Positions 8,826 through 19,900 of a DNA stretch of 64,000 nucleotides are shown piece after piece. The DNA comes from CAWFKW01 sp963816535. Lineage in GTDB: Bacteria; Bacteroidota; Ignavibacteria; Tepidaquicellales; OLB5. The notes under the pieces were generated by a model. That model was given only the letters and a program-made list of their open reading frames with translations, searched no databases and had not been told where the DNA came from. The DNA is taken from positions 62,001 to 126,000 of the forward strand of contig CAWFKW010000005.1 of NCBI GenBank assembly GCA_963816535.1, read 5' to 3'. The number at the start of each line of letters is the position of its first letter. Position 1 is the first letter of the stretch. The position numbers and the translations under genes are program-made.

Positions 8826-10095
8826 AATTTAAGGCGTTCTGGTTTCTTTCGGCGCCTACTGAAGCGATCTTTATATGAACGCCGAGGAATTTCTGAATGA
8901 AGTTCAGATAATCCCGGCACTCCTTCGGCAGCTTCGAAATTTTCCTGATCTTTGAAATATCCTGCTTCCATCCGGGGAATGTCTTGTACATGGGTTTTAC
9001 CTTATCCAGTTCCCTGTGACCGCACTCAGGGTAACTTATTGGTTTCCCGTCAAGGGAGTAACCTGTACAGACCTTCAATTTGTTTTCCCCGCTCAAAATA
9101 TCCAGTTTGGTGATAGCAAGCTCGCTGACGTTATTAATTAAGCACGAGAATTTAACCGCCTCCAGGTCGAGCCAGCCAATCCTTCTCGGGCGTCCCGTAG
9201 TAGTGCCGAATTCAGCTCCTTTTTCACGGATCGAAGACGATGTGTGATTGTGCAGCTCCGTTGGGAACGGCCCCTCGCCAACGCGTGACGTAAACGCTTT
9301 TACAACGCCTACAACTCTGTTCAGAGATTTCATCGGAAGGCCGGAACCGATATTAATTTCGCCGACTATCGTGTTAGAGCCAGTCGAATATGGATAAGGC
9401 GACCAGTCAAGGTCGAGCATAATGCCGTGAGCGCCCTCAAACAAAATTCTTTTCTTAAATGCAGCAGCCTTTAGCAGGATTTCGAATGCATCTTTTATGT
9501 GTGGCAGAATCCTGTTCCTGAATTTCTTCAATTCTTTCAGAGAAGACTCTATGTTCACAGGCTGAACGCCGAAAGTCTTAAGTATTTTGTTCTTTATCCT
9601 CGCCTGGAAACGGTACATTTCAGAGAAGTTTTTCCAATCGGACAGGTCATAAACGCGGATTCCGTTATAACTTACTTTGTCAGAATAGGCCGGCCCGATC
9701 CCCCGTTTTGTGGTGCCAAGCTTTTTTTTACCTCTTGCATTTTCGTAGGCGGCGTCAAGTTTCTTATGATAGGGGAGTATCAAATGCGCCCTTGGAGAAA
9801 TAACGAGTTTCTTCCTGAGGTTAACTCCCTCCTTTTCGAGTATATCCATTTCGCCGCACAGCACTTCCGGGTCGATAACTACGCCGTTGGCTATAATTGC
9901 GATCGTTTTTTTATGGAATATTCCCGACGGAATGAGATGGAAGAAGAATTTGCGGTCTTTGACTACTACGGTATGGCCTGCGTTGTTGCCGCCGTGATAA
10001 CGCACAACATAATCAGCCTTTGAAGCGAGAAGGTCGACAATCTTACCCTTACCTTCATCGCCCCATTGTAAACCCAATACAACGCTTACAGGCAT
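8824..10095 (-). CDS. purA: Adenylosuccinate synthetase
   Basis: A 423-residue enzyme joining IMP and aspartate with GTP to give adenylosuccinate in AMP synthesis. The N-terminal signature GLQWGDEGKGKIVDLLA, NNAGHTVV, the GTKRGIGPAYSDK block, and SRVGEGPFPTEL and TTTGRPRRIGWLD are all in place, and the length is normal for the family. The start is at 10095. It converges with the protease operon across the terminator at 8796-8825 and lies downstream of secF on the same strand with a 47-bp gap. Confidence 0.97.
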   Translation of the reverse strand: MPVSVVLGLQWGDEGKGKIVDLLASKADYVVRYHGGNNAGHTVVVKDRKFFFHLIPSGIFHKKTIAIIANGVVIDPEVLCGEMDILEKEGVNLRKKLVISPRAHLILPYHKKLDAAYENARGKKKLGTTKRGIGPAYSDKVSYNGIRVYDLSDWKNFSEMYRFQARIKNKILKTFGVQPVNIESSLKELKKFRNRILPHIKDAFEILLKAAAFKKRILFEGAHGIMLDLDWSPYPYSTGSNTIVGEINIGSGLPMKSLNRVVGVVKAFTSRVGEGPFPTELHNHTSSSIREKGAEFGTTTGRPRRIGWLDLEAVKFSCLINNVSELAITKLDILSGENKLKVCTGYSLDGKPISYPECGHRELDKVKPMYKTFPGWKQDISKIRKISKLPKECRDYLNFIQKFLGVHIKIASVGAERNQNALN

Positions 10096-10142
10096 AAAAA
10101 AAATTTATGGAGAGTGTTTAAAAATACAGGAAGCCGGAAAAT

Positions 10143-11093
10143 CTAAGCTTTCTTGACGACAACGTTTGCCGAAGCGGTCGATTTTCTTTTCTTCTGGTAA
10201 TATTTTATATCAACTACAAACGCGCTTGCTATATACACCGATGAATATGTACCGGTTATTATACCAATCAGGAACGTAAATGCAAAGCTCCTGTTCACTT
10301 CGCCGCCGAAAACGAACAGCATGAGCACGGTTAAAAATACGGTTCCGCTTGTTATAATTGTTCTGCTCAGCGTAGTGTTAACGCTCCTGTTCATAACCGT
10401 CAGGATATCCTCGTTCTTATATAACTTTATATTTTCCCTGATCCTGTCGAATACTATAACCGTATCGTTAGTGGAAAAACCTATCAAAGTCAAAAAAGCC
10501 GCCACCATGCTTTGGGAGAGCTCCAGGTTCAGAGAGGGGAACAGCATTTCAAACATTGCCACCATGCCGACCGTAACAAGCACGTCATGAAACAACGCGA
10601 TAACGGCTCCGAGCGCGTAAACAAATTCAAACCTGAACGCCAGGTAGATCAAAATTGCGATGAGCGAGAAAACTGTGGCATAAATAGCCGAAACCCTAAG
10701 CTCTTTCCCGATCTTCGGGCCCACTTTATCAATTCTCAGAACCTCAAACTTATTGTCAGGGAAACTTTTGGTAAGGCCGTCTCTTACCTTATCCATAGTT
10801 GTGGATCCTTCGCCCTGCTCGGTGGTTCTAATAAGTATATCGCGTTCGCTTCCCATCGTCTTGATCTCAGAGCCGATGATCCCGATCTTATCCATAGTTT
10901 CGCGGACTGTCTGCACCGGAACGTCATTCTGGAAGCGAAGCAGGATCTCTGTGCCGCCCTTGAAATCGATTCCGAGAGGTATACCCCTGATAAGAAATAT
11001 GGCAAAACCAACTATAATGACGGTTGATGATACAATATAAAATATTTTTCTTCTTGAAAGAAAATCTATATTTACGTTATGAAGAAATCTCAT
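10143..11093 (-). CDS. secF: Protein translocase subunit SecF
   Basis: A 316-residue RND-type membrane protein with six predicted helices. The family blocks IPLGIDFKGGTEILLRF (first periplasmic loop entry), the TM4 motif STNDTVIVFDRIREN and NRSVNTTLSRTIITS are clear. SecF pairs with SecD and uses the proton or sodium gradient to pull secreted proteins across the inner membrane. It follows secD by 21 bp in the same operon. A short hydrophilic Lys-rich C-terminus ends the protein. Confidence 0.96.
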   Translation of the reverse strand: MRFLHNVNIDFLSRRKIFYIVSSTVIIVGFAIFLIRGIPLGIDFKGGTEILLRFQNDVPVQTVRETMDKIGIIGSEIKTMGSERDILIRTTEQGEGSTTMDKVRDGLTKSFPDNKFEVLRIDKVGPKIGKELRVSAIYATVFSLIAILIYLAFRFEFVYALGAVIALFHDVLVTVGMVAMFEMLFPSLNLELSQSMVAAFLTLIGFSTNDTVIVFDRIRENIKLYKNEDILTVMNRSVNTTLSRTIITSGTVFLTVLMLFVFGGEVNRSFAFTFLIGIITGTYSSVYIASAFVVDIKYYQKKRKSTASANVVVKKA

Positions 11094-11114
11094 TGTTTCC
11101 TTTTCTGATAATGA

Positions 11115-13175
11115 TTAACCGAAATTGATTTTAGTTTTGCCTTTCTCTGTAAGGATATCGAATATTATTCTTGTAATAACAATAGACGTAAACAGGTTTG
11201 CGATCAAGCCGATTATGAGCGTGAGCGCAAAGCCCTGGATCGGACCCGAACCAAACTGGTACAGAATAATACCTGTAATAATTGATACCACGTGCGAATC
11301 CAAAATAGCGGAGAACGCTTTCTTGTACCCGATCTCGATAGCTGTTTTCATCGGTTTGCCGCCGTTTAGCTCTTCCCTGATCCTCTCATAAATAAGCACG
11401 TTTGAATCGACCGCCATACCAATTGTAAGTATCAAACCTGCGATGCCGGGCAGTGTTAGCGTCGCATGGAAGCTAGCCATGATGCCCATTACAAAGAACA
11501 TGTTGAATATCAGGGCTAGGTCCGCAACGCCTCCGCCAAAATGATAATATATAAGCATGAAGAGAGCTACAAGCGCAAGCGCGACCGCTGAGGAATACAA
11601 ACCCTTGTTTATCGAATCTTCGCCGAGCGATGGTCCAACGGTCCTTTCCTCAATAATCTTGAGAGGGGCAGGCAGAGCTCCGGCTTTCAGCACAATTTCG
11701 AGAAGCTTGGCTTCCTGAACATTTGCCATACCTTCTATTTGAGAATTTCCGCCCGTAATTTTACCTCTTACCACAGGCGCTGAATAAACCACGTTATCAA
11801 GAACTATTGCAATTCTCTTGTTTACATTGGCTCCCGTAATTCTGGCCCAGTCTGCGGCGCCTTCGCTGCTCATTTCCATTGTTACAATAGGCGAGTTTGT
11901 CTGCGGGTCAATATTTGAGCGCGCATTTACGATTACTCCTCCTGTAAGTTCAGCCTCTTTCTTAACCACATATATCTGGTAGATCTTTTCCCCTTTTTCT
12001 ACAAAGTCCGGTTTATTTCCCCAGGCAAAAGCGACATCCGTAGGGATAAGGTCCTGGATATCTTTCTTTTCAAGAAGCCTCTGGACCTTAGGCTTGTTTG
12101 ATTCCTGAACCAGCCATGCTATGGAGCCATCTTTGAACTGCTGCGGCCTTACAAGATAGAACCATGGGTTCTTGACCTTAAACTCTTCTTCGCTAAGCTG
12201 TTTTGATGTGTCTTCTGTCTGGCCGGTATCGGTATTCTGGGTTAAGCTTGTATCTTTTTTCTTAGTTGTATCCTTTTTGGTTATTTGCTTTGAAGTATCT
12301 TTTTTGGTCGAAGTTACCGGTTTTTTTGTTTTGCTCGAATCTTTTACGGAAAGATCTTTTTTTGTCGATTCCTTTTTTGAGCTTATGCCCGTAGTATCGG
12401 GCTTAACTTTTATGGAATCGGTTTTTTCATTTTTGGTAATAGCGTTTAGAGAATCCGCTTTGACAAGCGAATCGAGATTTCCGCCCGCAAGGTAGGTGTT
12501 GATCTTCTCCATGATCTTAACCTGTATCTGCGGGTCAATAAGAAGCTTGAACTCGAGCAGAGCTGTTCCCTGAAGCAGTTTTCTCACTTCCTGAACGTTG
12601 CTAACGCCGGGTAATTCGACAACAAGCCTTGAGCTTCCTTTTTTCTGAATAACCGGTTCCGATACGCCGTACTGATCTACGCGGTTTCTTACCACCTGTA
12701 TAGCGCGGTCAATGGCGTTATCTACTTCGTTCTTCAGATCAGATTTGATCTTTGAATCATCATCCCTGATTTCGCCGAAATATGCTTTAAGCGATAGCCC
12801 TCTTGCGGCAAGCTTAGCGGCGAATATATCAATAAAATCATCATCGGAGGTTTTGGCTGTTTCCGTTGACTCGTCAAGAACCTGTTTAAATATATCATCA
12901 GACTTCTTTGCAAGGTCGGTTACAAGTTTTGCCACATCAACTTCCATGATAACATACATACCGCCCTGGAGGTCAAGCCCAAGCTTGATCTTATTCTCAC
13001 GTACTTTAAGAATATCCGCGCCATATTTATCAAAAAAAGCTGCGCTGTCTTCGGCGCTCTTAAGATTCAGGATTTCTTTATTATACTGATGGTCCTTGTA
13101 TGTAGGGTACAGGAAATAAAAAGCCAGAGCGATAAAAAGTAAAGTTAAAACGATTCTAAACCGGTTCTTTTTCAA
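11115..13175 (-). CDS. secD: Protein translocase subunit SecD with low-complexity insertion
   Basis: A 686-residue SecD. The opening helix, IKLGLDLQGGMYVIMEVD, RNRVDQYGVSEPVIQ, and the TM4 block GMAVDSNVLIYERIREEL are diagnostic. The protein is longer than SecD of enterobacteria mainly because of a hydrophilic insert of about 85-90 residues (roughly 240-330, bases about 12190-12460) rich in KKDTSKQ/KKDTTKK-like words, placed within the periplasmic P1 region before the folded part resumes at NPWFYLVRP. Inserts there are common in Bacteroidota, but this one is nearly pure Lys-Asp-Thr-Ser. yajC is not adjacent. Confidence 0.95.
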   Translation of the reverse strand: MKKNRFRIVLTLLFIALAFYFLYPTYKDHQYNKEILNLKSAEDSAAFFDKYGADILKVRENKIKLGLDLQGGMYVIMEVDVAKLVTDLAKKSDDIFKQVLDESTETAKTSDDDFIDIFAAKLAARGLSLKAYFGEIRDDDSKIKSDLKNEVDNAIDRAIQVVRNRVDQYGVSEPVIQKKGSSRLVVELPGVSNVQEVRKLLQGTALLEFKLLIDPQIQVKIMEKINTYLAGGNLDSLVKADSLNAITKNEKTDSIKVKPDTTGISSKKESTKKDLSVKDSSKTKKPVTSTKKDTSKQITKKDTTKKKDTSLTQNTDTGQTEDTSKQLSEEEFKVKNPWFYLVRPQQFKDGSIAWLVQESNKPKVQRLLEKKDIQDLIPTDVAFAWGNKPDFVEKGEKIYQIYVVKKEAELTGGVIVNARSNIDPQTNSPIVTMEMSSEGAADWARITGANVNKRIAIVLDNVVYSAPVVRGKITGGNSQIEGMANVQEAKLLEIVLKAGALPAPLKIIEERTVGPSLGEDSINKGLYSSAVALALVALFMLIYYHFGGGVADLALIFNMFFVMGIMASFHATLTLPGIAGLILTIGMAVDSNVLIYERIREELNGGKPMKTAIEIGYKKAFSAILDSHVVSIITGIILYQFGSGPIQGFALTLIIGLIANLFTSIVITRIIFDILTEKGKTKINFG

Positions 13176-13191
13176 ACTTTTGTCCTAAAAA

Positions 13192-13237
13192 TGCCCGCCA
13201 TTGCTTCCAAAGCAAGCGCTTTGGGGCAGGCGGGTAT
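13192..13237. repeat. Large palindrome TGCCCGCC ... GGCGGGTA
   Basis: Outer arms GCCCGCC and GGCGGGT enclose a second partial stem (CTTCCAAAGC / GCTTTGG). It lies just upstream of secD. It looks like a dispersed CCCGCC-type repeat rather than a terminator, since no gene ends into it. Confidence 0.5.
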
Positions 13238-13350
13238 GATTTATCAAAAAAATAGAACTGTAATATAAATTTATCGTGTTAAATAATCAATGAAAATTGC
13301 TGTATTGCGGGGGAAACCTGAAAAAACAACAATAATGCAGGTTCTTAACT

Positions 13351-13428
13351 TGGGGTGAGCAATGGGATTCGAACCCACGACCCTCAGAGCCACAATCTGA
13401 TGTTCTAACCAGCTGAACTATGCTCACC
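13351..13428 (-). tRNA. tRNA-His (GTG)
   Basis: On the minus strand the acceptor GTGAGCA pairs with TGCTCAC. The anticodon loop TTGTGGC sits in a TCAGA/TCTGA stem and gives anticodon GTG. The T-loop GGTTCGAATCC is standard. The extra 5' G (G-1) faces C73, a histidine identity element, and CCA is encoded. Confidence 0.95.
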
Positions 13429-13438
13429 ATGTAAATCT

Positions 13439-13476
13439 CGTATGCCCGATCCCGCCCGAGCGGGATAACCTATAGC
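13439..13476 (-). pseudogene. tRNA-Arg 3' fragment whose T-arm is replaced by a palindrome
   Basis: The plus-strand blocks CGTATGCCCGA (13439-13449) and TAACCTATAGC (13466-13476) are identical to 13511-13521 and 13537-13547 of the real tRNA-Arg. Between them the T-arm sequence is replaced by TCCCGCCCGAGCGGGA, a perfect six-pair hairpin of the dispersed-repeat type. The 5' half of the tRNA is absent, so it cannot be a working tRNA. Confidence 0.75.
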
Positions 13477-13512
13477 AAATAAAAATCGCCATATCTTGAC
13501 TATACAACTTCG

Positions 13513-13586
13513 TATGCCCGACAGGAATCGAACCTGTAACCTATAGCTTAGAAGGCTATCGCTCTATCCGATTGAGCTACGGGCAC
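13513..13586 (-). tRNA. tRNA-Arg (TCT)
   Basis: 74 nt on the minus strand. The acceptor GTGCCCG pairs with CGGGCAT (one G-T), the anticodon loop CTTCTAA lies in an ATAGC/GCTAT stem and gives anticodon TCT, reading AGA/AGG. The T-loop GGTTCGATTCC is standard and A73 is present. CCA is not encoded, unlike in the neighbouring tRNA-His. Confidence 0.95.
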
Positions 13587-13605
13587 ATGTTCTCAAATCG
13601 AATTG

Positions 13606-13636
13606 CAAATATATGAAATTTCATAAATCATTACAA
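13606..13636 (-). promoter_or_regulatory. Bacteroidota-type promoter for the tRNA-Arg/tRNA-His unit
   Basis: Minus-strand TTG (13634-13636), a 20-bp spacer, and TATATTTG (13606-13613) match the Bacteroidota consensus TTG-N19/20-TAnnTTTG. The tRNA-Arg 5' end lies 20 bp downstream, giving a short leader. Confidence 0.55.
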
Positions 13637-13668
13637 TTTAATAAGAAATCCGGATGACAAAACCTTAA

Positions 13669-13923
13669 TTATTTGTATTTCAGCTTCATTATCAGGATCA
13701 CCGTCATAAGAACAATTGACACCGTATTGGCTGAAATTACCGGAAGGCTGTTTATTAAGAGTCCATATATTAACCATATTATAAGCCCTGTTTCAAGCAT
13801 AACTATCATGGGCAGTGAAAGGTCTTTCGTATGTTTTGTGCGGATCGTTCTAATTGACTGCGGCAGGTATGCAAATGTTGTGAAAAATGCAGCCACCATA
13901 CCTATTAGTGTGTTGGCGTCCAA
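13669..13923 (-). CDS. SemiSWEET-type small sugar transporter
   Basis: An 84-residue, three-helix protein with the PQ-loop signature FAYLPQSIRTIRTKHTKDLS and a second conserved stretch GLIIWLIYGLLI, as in bacterial SemiSWEETs, which dimerise to form a sugar channel. The best start is TTG at 13923, which immediately follows the sprA stop (TAATTG). An ATG eight codons later (MVAAFF) would lose part of helix 1. Coupling to sprA by reinitiation is plausible. The functional link between the two genes, if any, is unknown. Confidence 0.8.
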   Translation of the reverse strand: MDANTLIGMVAAFFTTFAYLPQSIRTIRTKHTKDLSLPMIVMLETGLIIWLIYGLLINSLPVISANTVSIVLMTVILIMKLKYK

Positions 13924-16900
13924 TTATTGGATAGTTAGCTTTACATTAAGGCCTGCTTCGTTGCTTGAGGAAGCGGTGGTCTGGATAGTGCCGGAGGTTG
14001 GCTCTAATTTTGTGTACTTATAAAATATTGATACAGATACGCTTTTGGAAAGAGCATACTGGATAGATGGATTCAGTGAAGTATTTATTGAACCGTTAAG
14101 CGGGCTTTGGTTCCACGAGCCTGCGATCTGGTCGTAAGTATATACAAGCGGGTCGTTTTTGGTTCTGGTATAAGAAAAAGATATTGTCAGGTCGTTTTTA
14201 AGCGCAAGCCCAAAGAAAGGAAGGCTGAAACCTGACTTTGTGTATGACGCATTTATGGATAGATCAGTCGTAGCTGTGTAAGTCAAATTTGCATTATCAA
14301 CGCTGAGCGCATAGTTATCTGTTTTGCTCAGCTTGAACTGCGCCGTAAGAATTCCTTCGGATATTGGTTTGAAGTTAATGCTAAGCCCTATTAGCGGTGA
14401 GAATCCAGCGTTCAATGCCTGCCTTATGACATACTCAGGTTTAAACCCGTCATTAATATATTGTTTCGTATACTCAGAAGAGTATCCGCTTTCAAGCGTA
14501 ATAGTATTTGCAAAACCCGAGAACATTTCAAACTTCTCAATTCCGTTAAGCGACAGGTTCCATGTTGGAAACGGGAACTTCGAAATATTCGCATCAAAGC
14601 CATCTGACATTTGCTTTCCCTGTAAATTGGGATCACCATATGGTCCATTTAGCGCCTGGGAAATAGATGCTGCGTCAGCAAAAGCGCCGACAAAAAATGA
14701 AGGTCTTGTTATCGTTCTTGAATCGCTTGTGCTCAACGGCGTTCCTATGTTCCCAAACTGGTCGGTTATGTAACCCGAGGATTTAGTCTTATCCGTGCTC
14801 ACTTTATACTGCAGGCTGATCTTAAGATTATTCGGGAATATAGGAGTAATAAACGTGTTGAGCGTTATAGTGTTGTTCTGAACCAGGTTGTCGCTGAAGC
14901 TGGTAAACGGTATCCTTGGTCCCGGATTATCGGACCAGCCAAGCTGGTACATCCTTGATGGTCCGTTGTCATTCTTAGAATTAAGATCCATCCAGAAGTT
15001 TGCAAACCCCGGCCTGCCTGCTACGCTTGGATTTGTAAGCTGCCGGGACTGCGATAATGAAACAGTTACCTGGTCCGGAAGAAAAGTGCCCAGAACTTTC
15101 AACAGGTCGCCTAAACTTCGCTTATCATCCTGGTACCTCGAAGAAAAAGCGCCTCCTTTCTTATCATCTTTGCCTGAGCCTTTGAACAGATTAAATATCT
15201 GGTTCAGCTTCAAAAACGCGCTCGTCTCCATATCTGAGCTGAAACCAACCGTGCTTCCGTATTGTGCCCCAATATCATTGGGCCTCCAGCCATAAGCCGA
15301 ACGGTAAGTGGTGGTTAGATCTACAAAATTGCGCAGTCCGGGAATATTTATCTTCGGATTAATGCTCACCGTTTGAGTATAGTTCTGGTCATGACCGAAA
15401 TTGATCAGGTGAACGCCGAAGAAAATATCGTTGAGGATCTGACCGTTTGAGCGCTGGTTTTTCAGCGAATCATTTGTTGTTTCAAGATAGGTCAAATCAC
15501 TGCCCGCATTAAATGCATAGTTGCCCGAAACGTCAACAAGCCAGCCTTCAATAAATTTCCAGTCAAGATTAAAATTCCTTAAGGCGGAAAAAGCCCTTGT
15601 AGTCGGGTTCGGTTCTAGCTGGGCCCTCAATTTTTCATCGCCGTGGCTTCTAGTGAACCCCGCTCCGAGACTAAGATTGTTGGTAAAAAATGGCGCAAGC
15701 GGCATATACGGCAAAAAGAAATACAGCTTAGCTTCTTTGAACTCTTCACCCAGAGGAAGCAGCTTCCCGATATTAAGATGGTATTTATCAAGCAATGGAA
15801 TAGCTGATGACATCCCGATATTTCCCGCCATATCCCATGCATACTTTGATTCATCGGTAGGGGAGCGCTGGGTTGTAGAGTTTCTGGAAAAACTAACCTC
15901 AATTTTATTCACCATCTGCTGAACAAAGAAATTATCGCCCGGTAAATTCACTTTAAACCCGCTTATTGAAAACCGGTTTGTAACCGTTAATGTCTGTGTC
16001 GAAATAGCAAGCTGGTCGGCGTAATAATTGCCAAGCGCGGGATCTGTATATTTTTCACGTATGCTCTGCATAGCTGTTTCCAGGCTGACATCTGTATTTG
16101 GCAGATATTGCGGTTTATCATAATCCTCCTGGTGCGAGAAACTAATTGGCATATTTAGGAAATTCTTAAATTTCAATGAGAGATACCGTGAAAGCAGCGC
16201 ATTTATGATCTTATGGGCGTTAAATGTCCCTGAAATTTGCCAACTGTTGGTATTGGAAAGGCTTCCAAATCTGTCTTCAAGGGCATGGAAATTCGGGTCG
16301 GTTTTTGAGTATGAGATATCGATCGCAGCAAGATCCGCGACGGTTATCTTTGCGCCCACAGTATAAGCGTAGCCCGCATTATCGTTGGTCTTGAGCACCC
16401 TCATCTCGTTGAACCACACGGAACCTGTTAAGGGTGTCGTGACAATTGGGCCGGCATTCGAGTTTGCTACGCCAAGGTAGATGTTATTGACATTTCTTAT
16501 CGATGGATTTCCCCGAATTCCGTATTTGGAGCCCGGCGGCCCGTTTGGCACGTCGATATATGTAATCGATTTTGTCGAATCTATTGATTGCTTGATTGCG
16601 GTCATTTCAGCTAGGTTTATGGAAACCTCGTTAAACGGGTTCCATGGCTGGCCCGGACGAACATCGGGATGAATCGGGGCCCTGTATTCGTAGAAGTTTG
16701 CCGTATCATATCCAATTCTTACCACCATCGAAGCGTCATACCGTGTTGTGCTGTAATATTTGAATGAGGGGTCTCCGTCAACAAACAGCTTGAGTATCTT
16801 GTAATTTATCAGGTCAAGGGGCCTTGTGGCAAAGCTCTTCTGTACATATTTAGTTTGCCCCGGCAAAAGCTTCCTGACTTCAAGAGACATCGATTGTTCG

Positions 16901-19900
16901 TTTGAAAGAACGTTTTGGTCTGTTTGCGACTGGTCCCTTTGGCGCAACACGTTGCCGGGCACCGGACTTTCGTAGACATTAGGGTTTTCTTCTATACTTA
17001 CAACGCCGACTGTATAAGTTGTGTCGGTTTTATCTAATTTCACCCACTGGTTTCCTACAAGGTTCATGTCCGCAATTTTTATCACGGTTTCCCTTTGCAT
17101 ACCTTTAAACCATATCCTGGCATACTGGATATTGGTCAAAGAGGGCACTCCCTGGGAGCTGGTAAACTCCGAGAGGGGGATTACAAACTGGTACCAGCCT
17201 TTATTTCCTCCTCCGGCAATAAACTTCTGCTTCCGAACAGAACTTGAGTCGATGGGAATGACGTACTCAAAATATGAATTTTGCAGGTCAAGAGTACCGC
17301 TGTTGTTTACGTCTTCCTGGTCTATCTTTTTCGCCTCGGTTAGGTAAGTCGCATTTAGCCATGTACCGTTAAAGCCCGTGAAGTCCAGGCTGCCCTGGGT
17401 CCAAGTGAACTTGTCCCTGAAAGGATCGTCCGGATTATCAACGCCGTTTTGAAATCCATGCAAAAGCCCCCATGCGCTTTTTTGCAAGGAGGTCCAGCCG
17501 GTTATTCCGTTATCTTCATCTATGGATAATTGACCGTCAAGATTATAATCTTCTGTATGGTAATCTGTGTTCGGGTTGCTGGTTCTCGGAGTTATCTGCG
17601 GCCAGCCAATTATCCTCTCAGAAATTGTCCCAAGGTCAAATATCATTTTGGCTGAGTCGCCCGGAGTAAAGTTTGCCGACGTATCAGCGGGCCCTTGAAT
17701 CTTCATCCACACTTCTATATAGTTAATATTTTCATCTACAAGGTTTGTTTGAGAAGTGTTCAGGAATTTGAACACTCCGGACCAATTAGCGCTTGCAATA
17801 TTTGTTTGCGACTGGTATGCCGGGGTGGTCAGAAAATTATACATTCCCGGAAGATTTGGTTTGAGATCAAATACAAACGGACTCAAGTTTTGATTTTGAT
17901 TTGTGGCAACTGTTCTTTGAGGGTATACATCAGTAATGGGTACGTCGTTGATAAGGGTGAACCAGTTTAACCTTGAGCGCCTGTTGCTCATTAAGCTGTC
18001 GTATTCCACCTGCGGTCTAATGCCATAACCGGTTACTATGCTGTTATCTATAGGCATGCTTGATATTGCCCATGAAAGTGGGTTTAGCCCCAGGGGAACT
18101 AATTTCTTAGCGCCTTCAAAATCGTCAATATATGCCACAGCTTCGCCGTTATCACCCGGGATAAGACTTGTTTTTGTGTTCGGGTCAGGCAGCATGAAAG
18201 CAACTTCACCGTTCAGGTTCACAGATGACTCTTCTTTTGTATTATAGCCCGGAATCTTGTTTACCAGCTTGGTGAGGAAATTCAGTTTGAAGTTTGTGGC
18301 CGCGTCAAAACCTATCATTGTGTTGTTAGTAGGTTCTTCGCCTATTCTGACCTTGTCGTTCAAAGTCTGCTGCTTCAAATTTATCAGGGTGAAACCCAGA
18401 TAACTAGTTTTGTTAAATTGAAATTCAGCCCTGGCCCCCAGCAGCGTTTTGGACGCCAGCGTAAACAGATCATTTGACTCGTACGTAATTTTTAACTGCG
18501 CCCCGGGAGCAAGGGCCGCGTTATTGCGGATAAGAAGCTCGCCTGTGCTGTAATCTATAGTATAATCGACTCCGCTCACAAGCTCAACCGAGCCGTTATA
18601 AACTTTCACGCTTCCTTCAACTACATTAAAACCCAGCGAATACTTGTTTGAAGCTTCGCCTTTAACTGTGCCTGTAATATAAAATATAATTGGATTTCCA
18701 AGAGACGCTACGGCCGATTTAGAACTTGAGTAAATCGAGTCGTTTGAACCGATAATACTATCGGCTACTCCCTGTACCCTGAGCGTCTGTGAAAACGGGT
18801 TCAAATCAGGAAATATAATATTGCCGTTGGTCAGGTCAATGGTTTGATTAGGAAGAAAATCAAATGCCCCGTCCGGAGCGGTGTTTGGAGCTATTCCTGT
18901 TCTAAGGTCCAGTTTAGTGAGCGTTAAATATGACTTTGAGTTAGCAGGGCTGCCTGGCGCAATATAATTTTCCTGCGGAACCACCCCCGAAGGCTTCCTG
19001 ACTATTTTCACTGTGATATTTGACGGGTCATTTTTGATATTCCTGACGCCCGTATTGTATATATTCTTAAGCATCCTGTTCCAAAGCTTTCGATGGGCGG
19101 CATCCTGACTTGGCGATAGCTGGTTATTCGTCCTAAGCATCTTTAATACCAGCTTGTTGTTAGGTTCTTCATTAGCATAATCGCCGTATTGCTGAGGCTG
19201 GCCGTTATTCACCGAAACAGTATACGCGACGGCTATCACATCCTTGCCTGCAGTAGCGGTGAAATTGCCCAAGGTTATATAACCCGCGTACCTGTTAAGC
19301 GTATACTCGCTCGGGTCAAGTTTTATGAAATTACCGTTCATTCTCACTCCGTCAGAATCGCCTCTGGTTCGAAGCGAGTCGTAATAGTTCTGTCCGGTTT
19401 TTTCAGTCAGATCAGTATAAGCTATGTTTAAGCGTCTCTGCGGGTTATTGGCCTCAGCGTAAACCCATACTTCGACTTTCTGAACGTCTATATTGTAAGT
19501 TCCGTTTGTATAGTATGAAACAAAACTTGAAGCGTAGCCTGAATCCAGCAAATAGTTGTTCTCAGAATAATTTGAGATCAACAATCCGTTTGGATCGCCT
19601 CCTATGGGGGTTTCAACGCTTCCGCCGGTTATATCAACTTCTTTCTGTTCGCTTTTCTTTTGCGAAGCTATTGCTGTAAGCGTTAGCGGCCCGAGCTTGA
19701 ATGCCGCTTTTACTCCGAACAAAGCCTGCGTGCTTCCTATTAAATTCGATTTTGTTTCAAGCGAAACATTCCCCGCTTCGATACTCTGAACCACCTCATC
19801 GGGATATCCCTTATATTTCAGTTTCAGCTGGTTCTCAAAATCAAAGGTACGCTGCGAGTTCCAGTCGGCGTCAATTGTGAGCTTATCGCCCACAGAACCT

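Noticed and set aside
9499..10023. 174-codon plus-strand frame
   Set aside because: Antisense to purA, no recognisable domain, unusual composition. The purA frame is fully conserved.
10512..11027. 171-codon plus-strand frame
   Set aside because: Antisense to secF, and the translation has no family features.
13424..13600. Integrated element at the tRNA genes
   Set aside because: No integrase is adjacent and the sequence on both sides is ordinary chromosomal; only the tRNA fragment supports past integration, so no mobile element is called.
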